Shown piece after piece: positions 16,916 through 28,500 of a stretch of 64,000 nucleotides of DNA. A program made the translations under genes and the position numbers. Origin of the DNA: Flavobacteriales bacterium (GTDB lineage Bacteria > Bacteroidota > Bacteroidia > Flavobacteriales_F > PHOS-HE28); assembly GCA_016710965.1 (NCBI GenBank), contig JADJTW010000006.1, positions 124,001 to 188,000 of the forward strand. Direction: 5' to 3'. The notes beneath the pieces were generated by a model. The model was given only the letters and a program-made list of their open reading frames with translations. It made no database searches and was not told where the DNA came from. Within the stretch, counting starts at the first letter, position 1, and each line of letters opens with the position of its first letter.

Positions 16916-18884
16916 AGCAGGTGGGGCCGGCGCCGATCACATCAAGCACCGTGTTCGGGTTGCCGTCGTTGCAGGCCTGTCCGGGTGCGCCACCAGCGAG
17001 GTTGGGGCATACATCGCAGAAATCGGGAACTGCATCACTGTCCGCATCGGCATCGTCATCGCCACCGGGGCAGATGTCGCACACATCACCGTTGGCATCG
17101 GCATCGGCGTTCGCCTGGTCCGTGTTCGCCGCAAGCACGCAGTTGTCGCAGGCATCGCCCACGCTATCGCCATCGCCATCGGCCTGGCTCGGGTTCGCTG
17201 TGCTCACGCAGTTGTCGCAGGCATCGCCCACGCCATCGCCGTCGCCATCAATGGCGGTCACGGTAAGCACGTTGTCGCCCGTGGAGCCACCGCTCCAGTA
17301 GCTGCCCACCGAGATGTAATAGGTGGTGCCCTGGGTGGCTACCCAGGTGGTCCAGCTTTGTAGCGTGAAGGTGCAGGGGCCATTGCCGCCCGCATCATCG
17401 TTGCAGGCCACTTCGGTCAGTCCGCCGCAGGTGCCGGCGTAAACCGCGATCTCCGTATCGTAGCTGGAGCCGCAGGTATGGGCGATCATCGGTCCGCACA
17501 CGCCGGTCACCGTCCACCAGATGTTGTTGTAGGCGCCATCGCAGACGGTTAGGGGGCCATCGGTGGTCGCAGCCGAGTTAGAGATAGGCGCGCTCGTGTA
17601 GGGCAGGTTGGGAATGATGATCGCCGCAGAGCAGTCATCGTTGGCCGGTGGCGGGCAGTTCACGCGCCAGGTGGCGGTGCCAGTGATACCAGCTACTTCA
17701 CCGCGCACCATGATGTAGTAAGTATTGCCTGCGGTCCATGCGGCACCAGCGGGGAAGGTTCCCGTGCCAGCGGCTGCCACGTCAGAGAAGCAGTTCCACG
17801 TGGCTAATTGACCGCACGAGGTAGCCCACACGAAAGCCGAGTAGTTGTTGTACGAGTTGGCCGTGATGGTGAGGCTGTAGTTACCGGTGACAGGAGGCAC
17901 GTAGGTGTAGATCTTCTCCTTGCCAGTGCGCCCGAAGCCGCAAAGCGTCTGCGAAGTCCAGAACGCGGCGCCGCTGAGCGAGGTTACTTGCGTGGTGCCG
18001 CAAGCAGCAGCAGCGGTGGTTACCGTGCAAGGATCCACAGCGGGAGCCGTACACGATACGCGACGGCTACGGCAGCTAGCTTGTATGCCGCAGGTGGGCG
18101 GGCCACTGGTGTGCGTGTAGAAGCGGTAGACGGCCGAGCTGCCCGGCGTGTAGTTCACAGGCGAGAAGCCCGTGGCCAGTGCGGTGGTGCCGCCAGCGTT
18201 GCTGATGGTGATGTAATCGGCCACCGAGCTGGAGAAGGTGTAGAGGGTCCCAGCGGTAAGTTGCACATTCGAGTACTCACCGGCGTAAGCGCAGGTGGTG
18301 ATGTCCTCGGCAGCACCCGTACACAACGGTGTGTAGGTGGCGCTGGGGTATGGGCTGCTGTAAGGAACCGTCCCCATGCAATCGGTGACTGGCCCTCCGC
18401 AACTCTCGCAACGCCATGCGATGGTGTGGCAGTTGGAGTTCGTTAGGCAGCTGTACTGGTTGATGTACGCGCGTACCACACCAGTGAAAGTCGCCGTCCA
18501 GAGGATCTTCGACAGTGCGCCACAGAGATCGTCCGAGTAGCAGAGGAACGAGTTGTCGGCGTTGTTCCTAAGCGTGAGCTGCGTATCGGATGTGCCACTC
18601 AATGCCCCATCCGCAGAGCACAAGGACCATTCGTAGATGCTGCCGCTGACCACATTGTACAGCGTGTACTCACTGGCGAACTGGCAGCCTGGTCCGAGAA
18701 CGAATGTAGCAGTTGTGTTGGTCTGGGCCGAGCCATAGAGCGCAGCAGCAACGGAGCAACCACCGCCAAGGCATTGTCCAGGCTGGCCGAAACTGGTCGT
18801 CGAGATCAACAGCCCGCCCACGAGGAGCGCCGCCGTTTGCCACAAGCGCGAGCGCCGTGGGCTTCGAGAGTTTCTACAATTCAT
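15528..18884 (-). CDS. giant surface protein 3 with shared module and T9SS signal
   Basis: This intact 1118-residue protein starts with a signal peptide ([21 protein letters not shown]). It then carries a beta-rich N-domain, one ~100-residue repeat of the type seen twice in protein 2 ([16 protein letters not shown] to CRSRRVSC), two pre-peptidase-like domains (the second around [16 protein letters not shown] to [10 protein letters not shown]), about four thrombospondin type-3-like calcium loops ([14 protein letters not shown]), the ~370-residue shared module, and a T9SS sorting domain ([16 protein letters not shown] to RLVIQP). Being unbroken, it is the best reference for what proteins 1 and 2 should look like. 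It is expected to be anchored on or released from the cell surface; ligand unknown. Confidence 0.92.
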   Translation of the reverse strand: MNCRNSRSPRRSRLWQTAALLVGGLLISTTSFGQPGQCLGGGCSVAAALYGSAQTNTTATFVLGPGCQFASEYTLYNVVSGSIYEWSLCSADGALSGTSDTQLTLRNNADNSFLCYSDDLCGALSKILWTATFTGVVRAYINQYSCLTNSNCHTIAWRCESCGGPVTDCMGTVPYSSPYPSATYTPLCTGAAEDITTCAYAGEYSNVQLTAGTLYTFSSSVADYITISNAGGTTALATGFSPVNYTPGSSAVYRFYTHTSGPPTCGIQASCRSRRVSCTAPAVDPCTVTTAAAACGTTQVTSLSGAAFWTSQTLCGFGRTGKEKIYTYVPPVTGNYSLTITANSYNNYSAFVWATSCGQLATWNCFSDVAAAGTGTFPAGAAWTAGNTYYIMVRGEVAGITGTATWRVNCPPPANDDCSAAIIIPNLPYTSAPISNSAATTDGPLTVCDGAYNNIWWTVTGVCGPMIAHTCGSSYDTEIAVYAGTCGGLTEVACNDDAGGNGPCTFTLQSWTTWVATQGTTYYISVGSYWSGGSTGDNVLTVTAIDGDGDGVGDACDNCVSTANPSQADGDGDSVGDACDNCVLAANTDQANADADANGDVCDICPGGDDDADADSDAVPDFCDVCPNLAGGAPGQACNDGNPNTVLDVIGAGPTCSCAGTACTTNLSLVFTTDGVTNIGWELRQQGSNILVQSGGGIYPPSPGYSVNTCLPDGDYYLVVTSNLSGIVQDGIQGGYQLVAAGGIRLIDNRNNFLSGASSQIAGGEGFTLPVGTDKLIYASCDKLDWRNNEFIVANNNPLVDGQWGVNNANSGYEDWFYNPNGGYSFRRFHSHAVSDGFAPANASRACHIQINNWSPANHTPANMLLNVKVRGRVNGVNQAWGRACRFKLDPVRAQCPLTKLLDYPGNQFLACGGTRPIGNGTNALVHARPVTRLNGNVVQSANKYEFRFRITAENFSLVKPSGTGNYWVNTVGLSPCKSYEVDVRASFDGGATWCTDWVLPYLTDPWGDVCILNTACAGDGGGQNMAAEDITGLNLYPNPNRGDQVVLTMDRVEEGVHTVSVDFFDTFGKRVSGRTIAVADGFVNSIIELNGELAAGMYLVNITAGTTVHTQRLVIQP

Positions 18885-19463
18885 GATCGAGGGTTTTGGT
18901 TTTCGATTGGAAGGTTGGTTGGGCGGCCTGATCCGGGCCGTCGTTCGGTTGGTAAGGCGTTGTGCCTGGTGCGTTCAGCGCCTGTCGGGTCGTGCATTCC
19001 GGCAGGCGATGCTGTGTGCCGATGGGTTATTTCTCGGGTTGGTAGGAGGTGGGCTTCGGTTAAGGGCACGGAAAGTAGTGGAAGCGATGTCTTCATCCAA
19101 ATAATCCAGTGCATTCGTCGTCGCTCGGGCGTTTTCGTCGAAATTTCTTTTCAACCGAGGCGACCGGGACGGTGCAGAACTATGGCTTATGCAGGGTGTG
19201 TTGCCGGTCCATATCGCAAGGACGTGTCAGCACGCGAAAGGTGGCTGCGGCTGGCTCATGATCGAGGATTCTTCGGGTAGCGATCATTCCAGCGCTTTCC
19301 TGTGGAGCAAAAAGGGTGTGCCTGCTCAGTAGCGCGAAGGATGCTAACAGGAGCGGCTGTCCACCTTCGAGAGGAAGGGTCCGGCACTGCGTGGTATGAA
19401 ACGCATGGGGTTTGAGCATCCTGAAGCACCACTTCAGGAAACTCAAGCCCGTGAAAGCAGGAA
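18885..19463. other. intergenic region upstream of surface gene 3
   Basis: About 580 bases without a convincing gene; short frames here lack protein-like composition. It holds the AACCAAAACC leader at 18892-18901. I see no clear -33/-7 pair, only loose TACTTTC-like and TTATTTGG-like boxes on the minus strand. Confidence 0.5.
18892..18901 (-). promoter_or_regulatory. AACCAAAACC leader element, surface gene 3
   Basis: The decamer AACCAAAACC is 7 bases before the ATG at 18884 on the minus strand, in the position of a ribosome-binding region. Confidence 0.5.
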
Positions 19464-19464
19464 C

Positions 19465-19486
19465 CCCCGCCCTTTCGGGCGGGGGC
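19465..19486 (-). terminator. GC-rich hairpin after surface gene 4
   Basis: A 9-bp stem (CCCCCGCCC with GGGCGGGGG) and a 4-base loop lie 23 bases past the stop codon of the giant gene. It resembles the hairpins at 11218 and 15465. Confidence 0.7.
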
Positions 19487-19508
19487 TCCGCATTCGTTGC
19501 TCGGTTCC

Positions 19509-22500
19509 TTACGGCTGTATCACCAGTCGCTCGGTGTAGAAGGCATCGCCTGCGGTGATGTTCACCATGTACATGCCGGCTGCCAGTGAACCATCGAGGT
19601 CGATGATGCTGTTGACGAAGCCGTCCTGCACGGCGATCGTGCGGGCGCTCACGCGCTTGCCGAAGGCATCGATGATGTCCACGCTCACGGTGTTCACTCC
19701 CTCCTCGACCTGGTCGATGCTCAGGCGCACCTGATCACCACGGTTCGGGTTCGGGTAGAGGCCCACGTTGGCATCGCTCGAAGTGCTCATGTTCTGTCCG
19801 CCGCCATCGCCGCTGCATGCCGTGTTCAGCAGGCACACATCGCCCCAGGGGTCGGTGAGGAAGGGCAGCACCCAATCGGTACACCAGGTAGCGCCGTTGT
19901 CGAAGCTGGCGCGAACATCAACCTGGTAGGTCTTGCAATTGGTCAGGCCCATGGTGTTCACCCAGTAGTTGCCCGTTGCGCTGGTCTTCACCAAGGTGAA
20001 GTTCTCAGCCGGGATACGGAAGCGGAACTGGTACTTGTTGGCGCTCTGCACCGCATTGCCGTTCACGCGGGTCACCGGGCGGGCATGCACCATGTTCACC
20101 TGGCCGTTGCCTATGGCACGTGTGGCGCCGCAGCTCAGGTACTGGTTGCCGGGGATGTCCATGAGCTTGGTGAGCGGGCATTGTGCGCGCACCTCATCAC
20201 GCTTGAAGCGGCAGCTCGGTCCCCATTCGGCGTTCACGCCGTTCACGCGGCCACGGACCTTCGTGTTCAGCAGCACACCATCGGGGATGTGGTTGACAGC
20301 AGGCCAGTTGTTGATCTTGATGTGGCAGGCACGGGTGGCGTTCGCCGGAGCGAACCCATCGCTCACCGCATGGCTGTGGAAGCGGCGGAAGCTGTAGCCA
20401 CCGTTGGGGTTGTAGAACCACATTTCGTAACCGTCATCGGTCTGCGTGCCCACGCCCCACTCGGCAGTAACGTCCGGGTTGTCGTTGGCCACCACGTATT
20501 CACCGGTCCTCCAGTCGAGGCGGTCGCAGCTGGTCCAGATCAGGCGGTCGATGCCCATCGGGATATGGAAGCCTTCGCCACCGGCGATCTGGCTGGTGAG
20601 GCCGCTGAGGAAGTTGTTGCGGTTGTCGATCACGCGCTGGTTGGGACCGAGCGTGCGCAGGATGTAACCGCCCTGCACGCCGTTCTGCACGATACCACCC
20701 AGGTCGCTGGTCACCCGCAGGTAGAAGTCGCCATCAGGCAGGCAGGTGTTGATCACGTAAGCGGGGCTCTGCGGATAGACGCCGCCGCCGCTCTGCACCA
20801 GGATGTTGCTGCCCATGGTGCGCAGTTCCCACTGGATGTTCGTGACACCGTCGGTCTGGAAATCGATGGCCAGGTTGGTGGTGCAGGCTACGCCGATGCA
20901 GTTGCAGCTCGGATCGATCTCGCCCAGCACGAACAGCGGACCCGCATCGCAGGCATCGCCGATCTCGCCATAGATGAGCGGGCACTCGTCGTCGCAGTCG
21001 GGCAGGCCATCACCATCGGTATCCACGGTGAACACCGTGATGCTCACCTGGCAAGTGTTGGTGCAGCTGCCATCGTTGTAGCTGTACGTGAGCGTTTGCG
21101 AGCCCACTGACGGATCGAAGATGCCGCCCGGGGTCACACCCGTGCCGCTCCACGTACCACCCGAAGGCGAACCCGTGAGGGTCGCATCCGCATCGTTCAC
21201 GCAGTAGGGGCCGTAGGGGCCGCCGCAGGTCACCACAGGCAGGGGAAGAACATTCACCGTTACGTTGCCCACAGAGGAACAGCCGCTTCCATCGGTCACG
21301 GTCACCGAGTAGGGAGTCGTAGCCGTTACAGCCGATGCCAACGGGTTGGCTGCCGTTGTGCTGCTCAAGTAGGTCGCCGGGCTCCATGCGAAGGTGTACA
21401 GGCTGCTGCCGCCGCTGATCACCACCGTGTAGTCTTCGGTCTCACCCCAGGTACCGCCGGTGCAAGGACCCGCAGGAGCTGTATTGTAGGTGCAACGTAC
21501 ACGCATGCGCGTTGGGCCGTTCAGGGCGTTCGCTGGAACACTGAAGACGCCGGCATAGGTGGCCGGATTGGTGCCGATGAATGCGTTGAAGACCTGTTCG
21601 CCAGCTGAGAAGCTGCCGTCCTGGTTGTAATCGATCCATGCAGCAGCTCCTTCGATGTCACCGCCGGTTTCGACCGTGTACGCGTTGCCCGAAGTACCTG
21701 CGACCAGTGCGCCTGTGGGAGTAGTGAACAGGCTGTAGCCATTCGAACCGCTCAGGTTATCGCACAGACTGGTGCGCGAGATGCCCGCCATCACCACGTT
21801 GGTGATGATGTCCGGGAAAGTACAACCCGTGCTGAGCGCGGGGATGCAGTACACACCTGCGCCACCTGGCATGTTCACCTGCAGCTGTGAATTGCTGCCT
21901 TCGCACACCGGGTTCGGTGTGGCCGTCACGCTCTGGATCTGCGGCACCGCCAGCGGATCCACCGTCAGCGTCACGTCCAACATGGATTCGCAGCCTTGGC
22001 CGTTCGTCGCCGTCACCGTGTAGGTGGTGGTGGCTGTCACGTTGCTCGCAACCGGGTTGGCTATGTTCGTTGCGCTCAGGAAAGTCGCAGGGCTCCATGC
22101 GAACGTATAGCTCGCCGAGCAGGCGACCGGCGCCGATGTAAAGGTCAGCCCAGCTCCGAGGAAGCCGGTCAGGATGGTGGTGCCGCCGCAGGTTACGGTG
22201 TAGGTAATGGTATTGTCGTTGAACGTGCCTTGGGTTTCAACGAACAGCACGTAGGGTGAAGCTCCGGGGTTGGCGATGGGGAAGGTGCCTGCACCACCGG
22301 GCTCAACACCGGATCCCACCACGACACTGCTCGCATTCGTCAACGTCCAGTCCACCTCGTCGGTGAAGCCACCGCCGGTGATCGTCACCACGAGTGCTGG
22401 TGTGGTGCCCGTTGCCAGCAACTGGCTGTTGCCGCCGGGGCATACCGAGCTGGGCGTGGCCGTGGCCGTGGCGATGCCCAAGGTGCCTACTGTCAATGTG

Positions 22501-25500
22501 TAGGTGGCAGGTACGGAATTGCATCCGCCATCACTGGCTACCACGGAGTACACGCCGTTGTGCGCCACCGTCAGGCCGGTGATCGTTACCTGTTGGGTGG
22601 TCTGTCCGCCCACAGGAGCAGGGCCGCTCCACAGCCAGCTGGTGCCGCCAACCGTATTGGCCGTCAGCGTAATGCTGCCACCAACACAGATAGGCGTTCC
22701 GCCGTCCGTGATGTTCACGGTGGGCTGGGTAGTGGTACCGACCGTTACCGAGGCCGTGGTGCTGCCGCCGCAGGCATCGCTCACCAGGCAGGACCAAAGT
22801 CCCGTGGTGCTCACCGATTGGGTCTGGCTGTTACCCGCCGGGCCGCCGGGGCCTGTCCAGGCATAGGTGTAGGGTCCCAACCCATCGTTGGGCGTGGCCG
22901 TGAGCACGATGCTGCCGCCACCGCTGCAGAGATTGGCCGGGTCAGGCGTGATGGACGCCGAGCTGATCGGCGGGTTCACCGTTACGGTCACGTCTTCGCT
23001 TTCGGGGCAGCCACCGGGTACCGTAGCGGTAACCGTGTAGGTGGTGGTGCCGGCCACGGCCGATGCCGTTACCGTACCACCCGTGGTGGCGCTCAGGTAG
23101 GTGGCAGGGCTCCAGTCATAGGTGGTGCCGGTCACTTCGGGCAGCAGCCAGCGGTAGATGGTTCCGTTGCCGGGCCACACGCTGTTGCTGATGTTCTCCG
23201 TTACCGTGCTCACCGTATTGGCGGGCGAAGTCACGCTCTGGAACACGCCAGCACTGACGCCGCTGATGCCGATGGAGGCACCACCGTCGCTCACGGCGCT
23301 CGCGGGGCCATAGCGCAACTCGATCACGCCGCTCTGGTAGATCCACATCTGCATGAGCATCGTTGTGGGCAAACCAGCGCCGGGGTAGTCGCGCACTTTC
23401 CATTCGACCACCCGGATGTAGCTGCCGGGGCTGCCGAAGAGCTTGTGCTGCACGTAACCGTCGCTACCCGTGTGCAAGTCATCCCACCACGCGGTGAGCA
23501 CCGGTCGTGGAGTGCTGTTGGCTAGATCATTGCCTAGGTTGGCGTTCAGGCCGGCGAAGGACAACTGGCCGTTGGAGCAGGCCGAGAACTGCGTGTAGTT
23601 GGTGTTGCCATATGCCAGGCTGAAGCCGAGGGCGGTCATCGGCGATGCGGTATCATCGAAGCCCGTACCAAGGAGCACGGCCGCACCGGTCATATCCGCC
23701 AGCACACCACCGGTGGCGCTCTGGAAGACGTACTGGGCTATACCTCCGGGACCACCGCTGGCCACTGCGCTGAGCGTGCTGTTCTGTCCGGCGCAGATCA
23801 CGGCCGGTGAAGCACCCACCACCAAGGTCGGTTGGCCTGTAGGCGCCACGATGTTGTAGGTGCCCAGGTTGCGGTTGCAGCCACCGTCGCTCTCATGCAG
23901 CAGGAATACCTGCACGCTCTGTCCTGGGGTGAAGGGACCGAGGACTTCCACCCACGGGGCGTTCAATCCGGTGATGTCCACTGGCGTACCGCCATCGATG
24001 ATGTGCCGGATGCCGGCTGTGGCGCCGTCGCCATCGAAATCGAGGTTGACGGTGATCAGTTGCGTGCAAAGGTCGTACGTGGCCGAGCCATCAGGGTCCA
24101 CGCAGCCCGGGGTGCATTCCACCTCGAAGACCCACGTAGTCTGCTGATTGTCCTGGCAGCTGTTCGAGGGATCGCTATCGATCTCCACGAACATCGAGTT
24201 GTATCCGAAGTCCGTGGTGCCCGTTACTTGGGGAACACCCAAGTTGGCGAAGGAGCCGGTGAGTGCCGGGATCGGGGGGCCTTGATTGTCGGTCCCGCTG
24301 TAGGCGCGGATCACATCGTTGGGGTCCATGGTCCCGCTCACGAAGGTCAGCGTCAGGGTCTCATTCACGTTGCTGCCGATGAAGGTGAAGGTGCGCGGGT
24401 CCTGGTTTCCGTAGCAGTGGTTGATCGTAACGGTGTTGCCGCAGATCACATCGATCGGGCAGCCGCCGTAATGGTTGCCCATGAGCAGGTCGCTGATCGT
24501 GTTGTTCGTCACCGTTATGTTCACCACATCGCTCTGCAGGAAGGAGCCGCTGGTGGGTATGGTGTTGTTGCCCAGCACCGCAGGTATCACGACCGGGGTG
24601 CCGTTGTTCACGGTGTAGCTGATATCGCCCGGCGTACCACTGCCGAAGTTGGCGATGTTCACCGTGATGGTGTAGGTGTCCAGGTTGCAATCATCGTTGA
24701 TCGTAGCCGTGGCCTGCGCGGGCGAGGGTGGTGGCAGGATCTCCACGAGGAAGTCCTCCGTTTCACCGTAGCCATAGCCGTTCAAGCAAGGCACCAGGCC
24801 AGCACCGCTGACGCCCTCGGCCGCGATCACGCGCATGCCGGTGAGGCCCAGCAACGAACTAAGCGGCGCCGTGAAGCTGCCGACGACGTTGCGAGGACCA
24901 ACGAGGGTCGCCGGCTCAACGAACACTTGCTCGCCGACATCCAGGTAATCGCCATCCTGGTTGTAATCGATCCAGATGGAGGAACCGAAGGAGAAGAAGG
25001 TGGCGCCGTCGCACTCGTTCTCCTCGATGATGAACGGAGCGTTCACGCCCTGGTTCACGCTGAAGTGCGGCGTGGCGCCAGTGACCCAGTTGGAGTAGCG
25101 GAACAGGATAGAACCCGCGCCAGGTGCCGGCGTGGTGCAGGCCGTGCCGATCGGGATGTTGCCCACCTGGTTTCCGTTCACCGTAACGCTGTAGATCTCC
25201 TCATCGATCGTGTTGTTGGGGACGCTCTGGCAGTAGCAGCTGTAGAACAGGTTCATGTTCACCAGCACCGGTGTACTGTAGGTGGTGCCACCGCCAGGGT
25301 TGCCGCAGGTAATGGCGCAACGGTAGTACTTGGCCGTGCTCTGGCTGGTCACCTGCGAGGTGCCGGTGCCAAGGCTCGTCACGTTCACCGTGAAGGCGTT
25401 GTCATCGGCGCTCTCCCACTGGTAGGTGATGCCGCTGCCGGGCACGATGTCCTGCAGGCTCAAGGTGAAGTTCACCCCGATGCATACGCTGGCTGCAGTG

Positions 25501-28500
25501 CTCAGTGTGGTGTTGGCTGCAGGTGGCGCATCGCAGGGCGGCGGCACGGTTACCGTGAAGCAGTAGTCCTCGGTTTCACCCCAGGTATAGCCCGTATGCG
25601 CATAGTTGGTGGCGTTCGGGAAAGTGGTTTCGATCACCACAACACGCATGCGGGTGGTTCCCGGAGCGGCTGTGACGGGAACGACGAAGCTGCCCGTCTG
25701 CACGTTCACGCCGGAAGCTGCGGTGGGTTGCGAGTAGGCTTCTTCATCCAGATCGAGCCAGTCGCCATCCTGGTTCCAGTCCACATAGATCTTCACGCCG
25801 TTGCCCCAGGTGCCACCGCACAAAGTGCCTTGGCCTACGGTGAAGGGCACTACGGCGCCTTGGTCGGCGCTAGGACCGACCACAGAGCCGGTGAAGTTGC
25901 TGTAGAGGCTGGCGACAGAGCCAGGTCCAGGGGCCAGGGTGTTGCATACCGTGGGGTTCGTCATCGAACCGACGGTGCAAACGGTGATGTCCTCATCTGC
26001 CGCGTTGCCGGCGATACCGATCAGGTTGTACGCCGTGCAAGCGCACGCGCTCGTGTTCATGTCCACCAGCACCGAAGCCGAGTTGATGACGTCACTGGTG
26101 TTGGTGCATTCGATCACGCAGCGGTAATACTTCGCGCTGGTCTGGTTGGTCACCTCGGTGTTCGATGTGCCCAGGTTGGTGAGGTTCACCGTGAAGGCGG
26201 CGTCATCGGCGCTCTGCCACTGGTAGGTGATGCCCGAGAAGGCATAGCCGTCCTGCAGGCTCAGCGTGAAGTTCGCACCGGAGCATACGGTAGCCGAGCT
26301 GCTCAAAGCGGTGTTCGCTGCGGGCGGGCCAGCGCAAGGAGGGGGATCCTCGATCGTGATGCAGAAATCCTCGCAGGTGCCGCTGCCCATATTGGCAAGG
26401 CAGCCATCACCGGCGCCATTGACGTTGCCCTGGCCACGGCTGCGCACCCGCATGCGGATGGTGCCGAGGGTGGCGGAAAGAGGTACAGGAACGTTGACCG
26501 ATCCGGTGGTTCCCGCAGTGTAGGGCTGGAACCACTCGCTCGCCTCGAAGACGAAGTTGTTGTTCCAATCGAACCATACGGATACGATACCTCCGCCATA
26601 GACCAGGTTGTTCACATCAACCGTGATGGGGTAGGTGAGGCCGCGCTGGAGCGTGGTGGTCTCGCCGCGCAGCGTATAGCCCGGGTTGGGCACGCATGCA
26701 CCGGTCGTGCTGGCCAGGGTGTTGATCTGCACGCCTGTGATGCAGGCACCGTCGCCGAAGTTAGTGACCGCGCAGTACGCATTGCACTGGCAGGGACCGC
26801 CCATGTTCACCAGGATGGGCGTGCTGTATTCCGTTTCAGTGCTGTTCGTGCAGGTCACCAGGCAGCGGTAGTACTTCGCCGTGGTCTGGTTTGTCACCTG
26901 CGTGGTGAGCGTGCCCAGATTCGCCGGGTTCACCGTGAAGGCCACGTCATCGGCACTTTCCCACTGGTAGGTGACACCCGCGCCAGAGACGATGTTCTCC
27001 AAGCTCAAGGTGAAGTTCACCGAGGGGCAGGCGTTGGTGGTGGTGCTCAACGTGTTGCCTGGTGCAGGGTCGCCCGTGCAGGCAGGGAGGGTGGAGTACC
27101 ATGCGAAATACTCATCGCCGCTCGCGATGGGGCCGGGTGCCGCCGTTGCGGTGGTACGGTTGCCCGACGCGGGCAAGGCACCAGCACCGCTGGCATCGCT
27201 ACGCACGGTCCAAGGACCGCTCTGCGCACTGCTCTGGCCGATGAACAGGTTGGGCTGGTCCGAAGCCCCGCCGATGGCGTCAAGCGCATTGAAGCACAGA
27301 CGCAGGCTGGGGTTGTTGCCGTAGAGGCCGCCGAAGGTCTCTACCCGCAGGGTGCGCGCACCCACCGCATTGGCACCGGTGGGAGCGCCCAAGTAGGTCG
27401 CCCGTACCGAAATGATGGTGGAGCCTGCGACATCGACCGTGCCAGGAGAGACTGTGCCCGAATTCCAAAGGAGGTTCACGAAGCCGATCCCATCATAGCT
27501 GTTGAAGGGGAACGGGCGTGCAACGTTCAGCGTGTTTCCGAGGAAACGATAACGGATGGAGCCGTTCTCCACATAGACCGTGGCGGAACCCGTTACACCC
27601 GCGTACGTGGGGTGATCGAAGGCCAGCGTATTGCCGCCCATGTTGATGGGCCCGGTGAAGGTGGGCATCGGTGCTGAGGCATAGAGCGTCAGGTTGTTCG
27701 TGAGGGCCATGCCCACGCCCAGCGCGTTCGTCAAGCTATGCGCATTGATCCGCCGGTTGGTGGGGATGAAGGCGCTCTCGGTATGCTGCACGTTCGTAGG
27801 CGAGGGCGCGAACCAGTTGTGGATGAGGTTGTACAAGCTGGCACGCGAAACAAGCGTCGCGTTGACCGTGGCACCGCCCGCGCCAGCGGCGGGGTTGAGG
27901 CTCACTGTTGGGGCAGCCAAGTAACCGAAGCCGGGGTTGGTGGTGGTCACGCTCACCAGCATGCCGGTCGTGGCATCGATGTTCGCACTGAAGGTGGGCA
28001 GGTGTGCGGGATCGAACACGCAAAGTGCGCCAGTACCGCCGCCACCGGTAAGCGTGATGGTGGGAGCCGAGGTGTAGCCGGTTCCGCCACCCGTGATGCT
28101 TACTGAAGTCACTTGTCCACTGGTAACGACAGCAACACCCGTTGCTTGTGTGAGCGCGCCGCCACCCGAGAAGGTCACCGTGGGAGCACTGGTATAGCCA
28201 CTGCCGCCCGCGCTACCGACGTTCTCCATCAGGTTCAGGAAGAGCGTGGGCAACGCAACCCCGATGTTGGGCGCCGAGCTGTAGCCTGTTCCGCCAGCGG
28301 TCACGCCAACATACACGCCTTGGTTCGATGGGATGTTGATCGTGCCCGAAGTGCTGGCCGTGCCGCTCTTCTGGCCCTGGCATATGGTGCCGAACATGAA
28401 GCTGCTGTACAAGTGCGCAACAGCCGTGGCGCCGGTGCCGGTGCCGCCGGTGATGGTCACCGTAGGAGCGGTGCGGTAGCCGTCGCCGGGGTTCGTGATC

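Noticed and set aside
23832..27677. 1281-residue open frame on the plus strand inside the giant surface gene
   Set aside because: It is antisense to a clearly homologous domain-rich protein. Its composition (strings of Ala, Val, His, Arg) is the shadow expected from the opposite frame in GC-rich DNA.
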